Assembly (NCBI GenBank): GCA_024760905.1
Contig: CM045745.1
Span: 6,718,782 to 6,782,781, forward strand
Direction of reading: 5' to 3'
DNA length: 64,000 bases
Origin: Plotosus lineatus
Taxonomy: Eukaryota > Chordata > Actinopteri > Siluriformes > Plotosidae
This document shows, piece after piece, positions 58,801 through 64,000 of the stretch. Every line of letters begins with the position of its first letter. The stretch's first letter is position 1. Below the pieces are notes generated by a model that saw nothing but the letters and a program-made list of their open reading frames with translations, did no database searches and was not told where the DNA came from. Made by a program: the position numbers and the translations under genes.

Positions 58801-59796
58801 AGCCTCCCTGCGACCCTAATTCGGATTAAGTTGTTCAGAAAATGAATGAATGAACATGTCAGAGGGTTACCTAGGCAACAAGAGTTGATGACATCATAGT
58901 TGCAAAGTGCTTTGCTTGTCGCTTCTGAGTCTCTTTACAATTTTTGAATCAACTTGACCAATTTTTCTCATGGAAAGTGAGAAAGAGAATGATGATCTTG
59001 GTAGGCACTCATTATTAACCTCTGGTACATGGACCTGAAACTATGGATCTTACATATTGTGCCTTCTGGCAAAGCAGAGATGAAGCATAGATGTTTGAAG
59101 AAGCAACTTTTATAACTGTCACTCCCCTATGAAAAATTACTTATACATTGTTGTGCAAAAATCTTAGGAACATTCCAAACCCAGTGTACAGCAATGATGT
59201 CTTTAAAGAGAACTGAAATGTTTCTAGTTTAAAATAAATAGATACATATTAGGAGCCCTGCTGAAAAAAAAAATTAGTTCATCTGATGAGCTCTCGAAAT
59301 TTCTGAATTACTGCTACTAACGTGGGCAGTGGTGGCCTGGTGGTGAGGTGCTAACCGATCCTAAGGTTGGTGGTTCTAGCCCCACCATCAACAGGTGGTC
59401 ACTGCTTTCCCCCCAGTGCAGCCAACTGAGTTGTCAAAGGCCGACCATGTCTCTAATTGTCTAGGGTGAGAGACTGATGTAAAATAACAATTGCTGTATT
59501 TCATAAAGAGTAGGCTGCATTGCAGTCAGCTTGTTTCTGAACTGCGATGGCCTGGCGAGCTGTCCAGGGTGTACTCTGCCATAACCCAGAGTTGACTGAG
59601 ATGGGCACCAGCTTCTCTGCAACCCTGATAAGGATTGAGCAGTTAAAAAATGCTACTAATGCAACACTGTAAACAAATTCTTTTTATTAACAAATTAAAA
59701 ATAAAATAAAATTAAAAATAAACATGGTTAAATACCCCCCTGAAAAATCCAGTTAAAGCTGATCACTTCACATGTCTATCTATCTATCTATATATA

Positions 59797-59864
<68 letters not shown>

Positions 59865-60502
59865 CATGTATGTATGTATATATGTGAAGTTTGAGTCTTG
59901 GACTCAGGTGTTTCTGTGTGGAGCTCACGTTAGGCTAATTGGACCTTCCGAATTGTGTGTGTGTGTGTGTGTGTTGGCCCTGCAATGGTCTGGTGAGCTT
60001 TTCAGGGTGTTCCACGCCTTCTCCCAGTGTCAGCTGAGACTCCACACCACTCAGGAGTCCTCCTTTGTCCCCCAAGATCTAAGACTAATGTACCCCCTAG
60101 GGCTAATTATTTGACCATGATCGTTTTTAAATGTCACAAATGTTCATCTATTAACAGGAAGTACTGTATGGACTACAAGTCTGTTGTCCCTGTGGCAAGC
60201 TATACTAATCCTAAAGGCACAGTATTCTAAATTATCGGCTGTTATAAAAATGTCATGGAAAATTCTGTCTGGATATGCTCTCACCCTTGAGTGCATTAAA
60301 TGTGATCCTACCTTATAATGACATACATAACGAGGCAATTGCCTGCCAGCCCCACCACGAACACTATGGAATAAACTGCGGTGATGACCGGGAGGAGAGG
60401 AGACATGCGCTCCGGTGGCACATTGCGCGGATCCAACTCACCGCTCACAGACGCGTTCAGCTCACACTCAAACACGCACCTCTCCATCAGGTCTGACTCC
60501 AT
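40913..60502 (-). CDS. oprk1: Opioid receptor (class A GPCR), kappa type, complete, 3 coding exons
   Basis: The coding exons are 60502-60312, 42301-41949 and 41445-40913 (TGA). Lengths of 191, 353 and 533 nt give 358 aa. The intron positions, after VMYVIIR in TM1 and after TM4, are those of vertebrate opioid receptor genes. Seen features: N-glycosylation site N16-A-S; TM1 with [10 protein letters not shown]116 in ISIDYYN (amine-binding Asp 3.32); DRY at 133-135; disulfide cysteines C109 and C186; intracellular loop 3 [22 protein letters not shown] in TM6; NPILY in TM7; a palmitoylation-type cysteine in KRCFKDFC; and a basic, Ser-rich tail. [19 protein letters not shown] and [14 protein letters not shown] favour kappa over mu or delta. 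Known role: dynorphin-responsive Gi/o-coupled receptor in neurons. Odd: extracellular loop 3 ([10 protein letters not shown]) is mu-like and K272 replaces the glutamate of human KOR. Intron 1 (18 kb) is full of transposons. Confidence 0.93.
42525..42540. repeat. (TA)n microsatellite at RTE insertion
   Basis: A short TA tract immediately precedes the RTE fragment at 42550. Confidence 0.8.
42550..44055 (+). mobile_element. 5'-truncated RTE-clade LINE
   Basis: On the + strand, RT sequence is readable in several frames: [14 protein letters not shown] near 42633, [18 protein letters not shown] near 43025, [20 protein letters not shown] and [20 protein letters not shown] (with DN in place of DD in the catalytic motif). 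The 3' region ([19 protein letters not shown]) follows. It ends GATTCGCTGTGGCGACCCC and AAAAGGAAAAGAAG. Stops and frameshifts are present, and the endonuclease is missing. It lies just upstream of oprk1 exon 2. Confidence 0.88.
44081..44928 (+). mobile_element. Non-autonomous Tigger-like element with N-terminal HTH ORF
   Basis: Inverted termini are CAGTCGGTCCTCTACTTACG and, in reverse complement, CAGTCGGCCCTCTACTTACG, almost perfect over about 24 bases. Inside, an ORF from 44419 encodes [20 protein letters not shown] and [20 protein letters not shown], then [12 protein letters not shown]. That is a psq/CENP-B-type helix-turn-helix start of a pogo/Tigger transposase. It is cut off by a (GT)n tract at 44583-44628. 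The catalytic domain is absent. Confidence 0.82.
44583..44628. repeat. (GT)n microsatellite
   Basis: About 23 TG units, exactly where the HTH ORF of the surrounding element is broken. Confidence 0.95.
45125..45190. repeat. (TAA)n microsatellite
   Basis: TAA/ATA repeat with ATGATA interruptions. Confidence 0.95.
45474..48548 (+). mobile_element. Near-full-length RTE-clade LINE with target-site duplication
   Basis: An 11-base direct repeat, GCACTACAATT, lies at 45463-45473 and 48549-48559 and brackets a 3075-bp insertion. The 5' end begins GTGTCAGGAAGGGCATCCGA. The 3' end is TTTGCTGTGGCGACCCCTGA followed by a GAAAGTAAAAGAAGAAGAAG tail. It has no long poly(A), as is typical of RTE elements that end in short tandem repeats. 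The coding content is in the order endonuclease, linker, reverse transcriptase. It is inserted in the Tigger-like element 44941-49192 in oprk1 intron 1. Confidence 0.95.
45520..48515 (+). pseudogene. RTE endonuclease-reverse transcriptase ORF with two lesions
   Basis: Three + strand segments together carry the whole protein. 45520-46116 holds an arginine-rich leader, then the AP-endonuclease-like start ([40 protein letters not shown]). 46107-46745 continues the endonuclease ([20 protein letters not shown]) and the linker. 46782-48515 (577 codons) covers the rest of the linker, the reverse transcriptase ([58 protein letters not shown]; catalytic [11 protein letters not shown]) and the C-terminal region with [12 protein letters not shown]. 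The lesions are one frameshift near 46105 and one in-frame TAG near 46743. Everything else reads through, so the copy is young but not autonomous as it stands. Long antisense ORFs over the same span are shadows. Confidence 0.92.
49197..49480. mobile_element. Short MITE with 13-bp inverted termini
   Basis: The left end is CAGGAGCCACGGA. The right end in reverse complement is CAGGGCCCACAGA, with internal C/G tracts in mirrored positions. 284 bp, non-coding. I cannot see a clear target duplication; a hAT-like origin is a guess. Confidence 0.45.
49500..49786. other. oprk1 intron 1 sequence, nothing recognised
   Basis: No feature is supported. Confidence 0.3.
49787..49834. repeat. (TA)n microsatellite
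   Basis: 48 bp of pure TA, followed directly by a (GGT)n run. Confidence 0.97.
49835..50240 (-). mobile_element. Head-C SINE fused to an unrelated repeat segment
   Basis: 50065-50240 is the complement of the head-C body and B box (ACATGCAAACTCCACACAG, GGAATCGAACCCAGGCC). The left part (AGTCCCGAAGGACTATTGC, GCTGGTGATACTCCCCAGTG) is not found in the other SINE copies. It may be a different tail or a separate repeat. Confidence 0.55.
50243..50308. repeat. (TA)n microsatellite
   Basis: 66 bp of TA followed by a T run. Confidence 0.97.
50350..50632 (+). mobile_element. tRNA-derived SINE, degraded
   Basis: The head GGGTGCTGCCGTCATGATC and GTGTGTTTAAATCCCTGGG resemble the copy at 489. The body has CACCCAGCAGTATAAATGGG and TGCAATGGACTAGCGTCCC. 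Confidence 0.6.
50640..51480. other. oprk1 intron 1 sequence, nothing recognised
   Basis: AT-rich DNA without visible repeats or ORFs of interest. Confidence 0.4.
51495..51832 (+). mobile_element. tRNA-derived SINE, tail type B, with exact 14-bp target duplication
   Basis: A young copy: head GGTGGTCTAGTGGTATAAGG, B box GGTTCGAGTCCCACTC, body CATGTAAAAGAACCATTGC, tail GCGACCCTAATTAGGATGAA, end AATGAACTGAACTGA. ACAATGCTGCTGAG at 51481-51494 and 51833-51846 is a perfect target-site duplication. Confidence 0.95.
52298..52577 (+). mobile_element. SINE, head type C
   Basis: Head GCAGCACGGTGGTGTAGTGG and GGGTTCTATTCCCAGC, body GAGCTTGCATGTTCTTCTGC, tail TTAGGATTAAGTGGTTCAG and GAATGAAT. Confidence 0.85.
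52580..53030. other. oprk1 intron 1 sequence, nothing recognised
   Basis: No feature is supported up to the CA array. Confidence 0.35.
53031..53300. repeat. Long compound (CA)n array
   Basis: About 270 bp of CA repeat, interrupted by recurring short phrases (ACACGTGCAC at two sites, CACGCTGCAC and CACGCTACAC). The same interruptions at spaced positions suggest higher-order duplication of blocks. ORFs called here are artefacts. Confidence 0.95.
53969..54858 (+). mobile_element. Non-autonomous hAT-type element
   Basis: Inverted termini GGGTCGGCAACC (left) and GGTTGCCGACCC (right) with a CAGGGG-type outer edge are typical of hAT elements. About 890 bp. It carries an embedded SINE-tail segment at about 54207-54262. 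A segment at 54372-54480 resembles the outer arm of the inverted repeat at 3746-3860. No transposase is seen. I could not identify a clean 8-bp target duplication. Confidence 0.75.
54915..54972. repeat. (CA)n microsatellite
   Basis: 58 bp of CA inside the Tigger-type element. Confidence 0.96.
55262..55316. repeat. (TA)n microsatellite
   Basis: 55 bp of TA directly right of the Tigger-type element. Confidence 0.96.
55338..55394. repeat. (CA)n microsatellite
   Basis: 57 bp of CA repeat. Confidence 0.96.
55395..55788. other. oprk1 intron 1 sequence, nothing recognised
   Basis: No feature is supported. Confidence 0.35.
55789..55850. repeat. (AAT)n microsatellite
   Basis: About 20 AAT units with one TAT interruption. 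Confidence 0.95.
55851..55985 (+). mobile_element. Internally deleted SINE, tail type B
   Basis: The head (GGTGCTGGATTACTAATCCC, AGGTTGGGTTTCC) is joined directly to the tail (GAGATGGGGGCCAGCTTCC, TTCAGAAAATGAATGAAT). The body is missing. Confidence 0.65.
55990..58240 (+). mobile_element. Degraded LINE with endonuclease and RT remnants (clade uncertain)
   Basis: The 5' region has GTGATTTGCCACCTTACCATGG, a start typical of a GC-richer fish LINE. Endonuclease phrases appear in short frames ([15 protein letters not shown] near 56705, [19 protein letters not shown] sequence near 56830). RT-region phrases include [23 protein letters not shown] sequence near 57760 and [20 protein letters not shown] at 57925. 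It is saturated with frameshifts. I think it belongs to the I/Nimb-like group, but I cannot fix the clade by eye. Confidence 0.65.
58487..58852 (+). mobile_element. SINE, head type C, with target duplications
   Basis: The best head-C copy: GGCGGCATGGTGGCGTAGAG and GGGTTTGATTCCTAGC (boxes A and B), TGTGTGGAGTTTGCATGTTC, GGTGCTCCGGTTTCCTCCC, tail TGCGACCCTAATTCGGATTA and AATGAATGAATG. AACATGCCAGA (58476-58486) and AACATGTCAGA (58853-58863) flank it with one mismatch. Confidence 0.92.
58865..59310. other. oprk1 intron 1 sequence, nothing recognised
   Basis: No feature is supported. Confidence 0.35.
59322..59650 (+). mobile_element. tRNA-derived SINE, tail type B, with target duplications
   Basis: Head GGCAGTGGTGGCCTGGTGG, degraded B box GGTGGTTCTAGCCCC, body, tail CTGCAACCCTGATAAGGATT. 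TGCTACTAA occurs at 59313-59321 and 59651-59659. Confidence 0.88.
59780..60035 (+). mobile_element. Head-C SINE remnant with expanded TG repeats
   Basis: A (TATC)/(TG)n/(TGTA)n tract at 59778-59880 is followed by head-C body pieces (TTGAGTCTTGGACTCAGGTG, TTTCTGTGTGGAGCTCAC), another TG run and the tail phrase GGTCTGGTGAGCTTTTCAGG. Confidence 0.55.
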
Positions 60503-60510
60503 GTCCTCGA

Positions 60511-60511
60511 G
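60511..60511 (-). promoter_or_regulatory. oprk1: Probable 5' splice-in point of the first coding oprk1 exon
   Basis: On the - strand TTGTCTGTGACAG precedes CTCGAGG and then ATG at 60502, a good acceptor 9 bases before the start codon. It suggests an upstream non-coding exon, as in mammalian OPRK1. Confidence 0.45.
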
Positions 60512-60794
60512 CTGTCACAGACAAGACACAAACTACATAAGGCACATCATGGCGCTGGATTATAACTAGAAAGTTGAAAGAAAAGCACTCACCTCACCCC
60601 TAAACCTGATCATTACCCTCACATGTCTGCATACTAACGGGTAAATAGGCTACTACCAAAATTCATATATGAATGAATCGCTTTAATGCCACAATATGTC
60701 TGCACATTTTTAAAAAATCTTCTAAAATTGCTTTGCAATAACCCAGAATTACCCGTTTCTGCTCAGTAGTTTTGTGGTTATGTAGATTGGTTAC

Positions 60795-61000
60795 CTAGAT
60801 GCTGGATGAGAGGCAGTAGAAGCAGAGCTGCTGTTCCTCAGGCGCAGTGAAACTTTGTCACTGTCGGTACGACTGCTGAGTCCAATGTGCGCCTGTTTCT
60901 CCAACCCCCTCCTCTACTCCTCTCTTCTCATCCACTCCTCCCTTCCCATATTACATCACAGATTGTAATAGTTAGAGCAAGCATGATCTCTGTGCCTCCA
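60795..61000 (-). promoter_or_regulatory. oprk1: Putative oprk1 non-coding first exon and promoter region
   Basis: A donor-like CATCTAG followed by GTAACC occurs on the - strand with its exon end at 60795, which would pair with the acceptor at 60511. The upstream 200 bases are non-repetitive and relatively GC-rich compared with the flanks, with a purine-rich (on -) tract at 60900-60955. No TATA box is evident. This is inference from splice motifs and position. Confidence 0.35.
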
Positions 61001-61004
61001 TCTC

Positions 61005-61380
61005 CATACACTCTATTTTACACTAATCACTATTTCCAAACATGATTACCTCTCCTATTGGACGCCACCCCCCACCCCCCATTTTAAATGCAGCAGGCAA
61101 GTGCATCTGAAATGCTATATGTTCTGTCCACCTATCCATGACCAATATAATACTGGGCTATATCTATAGGAAAAACATAATGTTCTGATTTTAATGTGGT
61201 GACACTGTAAGAGGGTTCGATTCGCGGGCTGGCGAGCTGTTCAGGGTGTACTCAATTTCCACCCAGGGTCAGCTGAGATAGGCATCCCAGTAGGCTTGAA
61301 CAGCTTCGCACTGTAAGTGACAGTGATTTTAATGTTAATGTTAAGAAAATGTTTTCAAAGTAGACAATCATGTTACCATG
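61005..61380. other. Upstream flank of oprk1
   Basis: A short SINE-tail scrap (GGCGAGCTGTTCAGGGTG) is at 61225-61300; otherwise nothing is recognised. Confidence 0.4.
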
Positions 61381-61397
61381 TTGTGTATATCAATCAT

Positions 61398-61732
61398 CCT
61401 GAACCGCTTAATCCTAATTAGGGTCACGGGGAGGCTGGCACCCATCTCAGCCATCTCCGGGCGATTGGAGAGTACATCTTGGACAACTCGCCAGGTAATC
61501 ACAAGGCAGAAACACACTGACGGCTATGCAGCTACTCTTGATGAGAGTCAGCAATGGTTCTTTTACATGAACCTCACACCAGAGTCACTGAGAGATACAA
61601 CCAGCCTTTGATAACCCAGTTAGCTGGACGGGGGGGGGGGCACACGACAGTGACAACCCATTGAGACTGGGGCTTGAACCCCCAACCTTGGGATCAGGGA
61701 ACCAGCACCTTACCATCATGCCACAACTGCCC
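61398..61732 (-). mobile_element. tRNA-derived SINE, tail type B, inverted, with target duplications
   Basis: The tail complement (CCTAATTAGGGTCACGGGG) is on the left. The head complement (GGGGCTTGAACCCCCAACC, ACCATCATGCCACAACTGCC) is on the right. GTATATCAATCAT at 61385-61397 and GTATATCGATGAT at 61733-61745 flank it with two mismatches. Confidence 0.88.
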
Positions 61733-61745
61733 GTATATCGATGAT

Positions 61746-62030
61746 GCAGTAATCATTCAACTTTGTTGATTATTTTTTTTTGTATATGCAGTACTTCATG
61801 GGAACACAAGAAAAGCTAACTGAAATCAGATTTTCAATTTTAGACCTTTGGATTCAGAGACCTTGATTGAGCCTGAAGCGAATAATTGTTTTATTATACA
61901 TTACGTACATGCAAACATAAAAAGTGAATAAAACAAACATCATTTCAACCACGACAGAGGCAGGTCAGGGGAGAGCCGCACGCTTTGAACCTATTCCTGA
62001 CCCACCTCTGGCATGGTAAAAATGTCAAGT
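61746..62030. other. Intergenic DNA, nothing recognised
   Basis: No feature is supported. Confidence 0.35.
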
Positions 62031-62034
62031 GGAT

Positions 62035-62200
62035 AGTGGCGGCTTAGTGGTTAAGGTGGCGGACTACTTATCTGAAAGTCACTGATTCAATTCCCATTGT
62101 CAGCACTGTTGTGCCCTTGAGCAAGGCCCTGCTTCATCTCCAAACTGTACTGTCTTATGATATAGCTGGTAGACAACTTTTCACTATTCAAAACAATTAT
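62035..62200 (+). mobile_element. tRNA-derived SINE (type D)
   Basis: GTGGCGGCTTAGTGGTTAAGG and CACTGATTCAATTCCCATTG form A- and B-box-like heads with a long variable arm (tRNA-Ser/Leu-like). They are followed by GCCCTTGAGCAAGGCCCTGC. It is related to 22830-22995. Confidence 0.6.
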
Positions 62201-62469
62201 TTTTGGTCAAATTGCTTATACTGTAATTGTTTAAAAATTGGTTCATAAACCTGAACAGAACCTGGTCCCATGTTGGTGGAAAAGAGGAATAAAATAAAAA
62301 GGTTACACTGAAAAGTTCTTATTTAAGTCTATAGATAGAGTATAATACTGGTAAATACAAAGTTACATGAAAGTCCCTTACTAAGTTATGGACCTAGAAA
62401 TGAAGACTCATCCTCTTCTCTGGCTTTATTATTTAAAATGTTTTTTACTGATTTTTTGAAGATATTTAG

Positions 62470-63078
62470 TTCAGCATACTGAGTTTGGGTTGGGGTTGGG
62501 GTCAGGGTATAGGGTTGGTGTTAGGGGCTAGAGGTTAAGGTTGGGGTTGGGGTCAGGGTATAGGGTTGGTGTTAGGGGCTAGAGGTTAAGGTTGGGGTTG
62601 GGGTCAGGGTATAGGGTTGGGGTTAGGGGCGAGAGGTTAAGGTTGGGGTTGGGGTCAGGGTATAGGATTGGTGTTAGGGGCTAGAGGTTCAGGTTAGGGT
62701 TGGGGTTGGGGTCAGGGTATAGGGTTGGTGTTAGGGGATAGAGGTTAAGGTTGGGGTCAGGGTATAGGGTTGGGGTTAGGGGCTAGAGGTTCAGGTTGGG
62801 GTTGGGGTCAGGGTATAGGGTTGGGGTTAGGGGCTAGAGGTTAAGGTTAGGGTTTGGGTTGGGGTCAGGGTATAGGGTTGGTGTTAGGGGCTAGAGGTTA
62901 AGGTTGTGGTTGGGGTCAGGGTATAGGGTTGGGGTTAGGGGCGAGAGGTTAAGGTTGGGGTTGGGGTCAGGGTATAGGGTTGGGGTTAGGGGCTAGAGGT
63001 TCAGGTTAGGGTTGGGGTTGGGGGCAGGGTATAGGGTTGGTGTTAGGGGCTAGAGGTTAAGGTTAGGGTTGGGGTTGG
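62470..63078. repeat. 51-bp minisatellite of telomere-like G-rich units
   Basis: About 11-12 tandem units of about 51 bp. The landmark GTCAGGGTATAGGG recurs at 62501, 62552 and 62603 and onward. Units contain GGGGTTGGGG, GTTAGGGGC and AGAGGTTAAGG, close to TTAGGG and TTGGGG telomere-type words. Some units gain or lose a TTGGGG. The array breaks off directly into an RTE 3' end. Confidence 0.95.
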
Positions 63079-63135
63079 GGAGGACAGGGTGAGATGGAGG
63101 CGGATGGTTTGCTGTGGTGACCCCTGAAGGGAACT
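63079..63135 (+). mobile_element. RTE 3'-terminal scrap
   Basis: GAGGACAGGGTGAGATGGAG, then GGTTTGCTGTGGTGACCCC and an AAGAAGAAGAAG tail, equals the last 60 or so bases of the RTE. It is preceded by the minisatellite, not by RTE sequence. Confidence 0.85.
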
Positions 63136-63159
63136 GCCAAAAGGAAAAGAAGAAGAAGA

Positions 63160-63403
63160 AGACTGGATTGTCAAAGGTTGGCCATGTCTCCACTGTCTAT
63201 GGTGAGAGGCATGTAAAAGAACCATTGCTGACTTTCGTAAAGAGTAGCTGCAAAGCCGTTGGCGTGTTTTTGTCCCTTGCTAAAGGGTTGTGATAGGAAG
63301 GGCATCCGACGTAAAAACCTCTGCCAAATCAAATGTGCGAATCGGATGATTCGCTGTGGCGACCCCTGATCAAGGGAAAAGCCGAAAGGAAAAGAAGAAG
63401 ATT
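63160..63403 (+). mobile_element. RTE-tailed SINE, head missing
   Basis: It begins in the SINE body (GGATTGTCAAAGGTTGGCC), continues through CATGTAAAAGAACCATTGC and AGGAAGGGCATCCGACG, and ends GATTCGCTGTGGCGACCCC with an AAAAGAAGAAG tail. Confidence 0.85.
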
Positions 63404-63618
63404 TAAAGATGGACATGATTGACCATTCAGAGGCAGCCTGTTCCAGTCTTTTTTACCCTGTATATAATAAGTATTTGAAAGTGCATTTTTAACATATGGA
63501 AGATAGAAACCATGTCATAAATATCATAGTATTTCTTGTATTATGACTATGAATATTAACTAGTCTTCTAAAATTGCTACATAACTATTTAGGTGCAGTA
63601 TTGTTAAAAAATTTATAT
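63404..63618. other. AT-rich DNA, nothing recognised
   Basis: No feature is supported. Confidence 0.3.
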
Positions 63619-63619
63619 A

Positions 63620-63860
63620 CAGTAAGGCCTTGACTATTTGTGGTTTTGCACACGCGCCACCGCATATTCGCGAATTGCTGAGTAATTGTCATGTGAATCA
63701 AATTGAGCCAATGGCTGTTCTCCCTCCTGCTGATTGGTTGAGATGATGTATACGCCCCTTTTTTCTCATCCGCGCACAAGTTGTCAATGTGCATTTTTTA
63801 TTGCGTTTTAATTACCAGTTAAGCTCTATGACTAAAACCCAGAGAAAGCCTATGTACGCA
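63620..63860 (+). mobile_element. Left end of the Tigger family seen at 53566-55252
   Basis: TA then CAGTAAGGCCTTGACTATTTG, with CTCCTGCTGATTGGTTGAGA shared with 53650-53670. The copy is cut off before a usable HTH ORF. Confidence 0.7.
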
Positions 63861-63894
63861 TGGAAAGAACAAAGAGGCTCCAAACAGAAATTCC

Positions 63895-64000
63895 TAGCTC
63901 GGGCGTTTCTGTGTGGAGTTCGTATGTTCTCTCCGTGCTTGCGTGAGATTTCTTCGGCGACTCCGGTTTCTTCCTAGGGATCAGTGTGTGAGAACATTAG
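63895..64000 (+). mobile_element. SINE, head type C, body only, running off the window
   Basis: CTAGCTCGGGCGTTTCTGTG, GGAGTTCGTATGTTCTC and GACTCCGGTTTCTTCC match the head-C body. The A box is missing. It continues beyond base 64000. Confidence 0.75.

Noticed and set aside
62470..63078. True telomere or interstitial TTAGGG array
   Set aside because: The array is built from a 51-bp unit with mixed TTGGGG, TTAGGG and unrelated words; pure TTAGGG runs are absent. It is described as telomere-like only.

Overview
This is nuclear DNA from a ray-finned fish, probably a teleost. The evidence is split genes with GT-AG introns that encode vertebrate orthologues. They lie in a dense mix of fish-type repeats: Tc1/mariner and pogo/Tigger elements, hAT derivatives, RTE, L2 and Rex1-like LINEs, tRNA-derived SINEs, and many TA, CA and TAA microsatellites. 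No prokaryotic feature is present.

Three host genes can be read. (1) The 3' end of fastkd3, a mitochondrial RNA-binding FASTK-family protein, lies on the + strand at about 4535-9027. It has five exons that end with the RAP domain. The large upstream coding exon is not in the window. (2) A complete chmp5, an ESCRT-III subunit, lies on the - strand at 21964-10487. It has eight exons and encodes 220 aa. fastkd3 and chmp5 converge tail to tail, and each has a visible AATAAA. (3) A complete opioid receptor, best called kappa (oprk1), lies on the - strand at 60502-40913. It has three coding exons and encodes 358 aa. Its first coding intron is about 18 kb and is packed with transposons. No interaction between these three genes is implied by the sequence.

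Layout. 1-3845: a long inverted repeat (about 400 bp arms) whose loop contains a rearranged, partly palindromic Tc1 element. 4.5-9.3 kb: fastkd3 exons, with a final intron swollen by SINE and pogo elements. 10.3-22.1 kb: chmp5, with a 1.5 kb Tc1/mariner element, a nested pair of DNA transposons and several SINEs in its introns; a putative promoter sits at 22.0-22.1 kb. 22.5-40.9 kb: intergenic DNA with a zero-spacer palindrome, a 2.9 kb RTE joined to an L2-type fragment, a second copy of that composite inserted into an L2 LINE, a Rex1-like LINE and LTR-like pieces. 40.9-60.8 kb: oprk1, whose intron holds three pogo/Tigger-type elements, a near-full-length RTE with clear 11-bp target duplications, a hAT non-autonomous element nested in a Tigger element, and a degraded LINE. 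61-64 kb: SINEs and a 51-bp minisatellite of telomere-like G-rich units.

I see no undescribed enzymatic or defence system. The most interesting material is repeat biology. One SINE family carries both the 5' and the 3' termini of the resident RTE LINE. SINE heads and tails are shuffled between families. An RTE-L2 composite appears to have moved as a unit. Several unrelated pogo-type deletion derivatives still carry an N-terminal DNA-binding ORF. The opioid receptor also has an unusual mu-like third extracellular loop. All calls come from reading the sequence; no database search was run.
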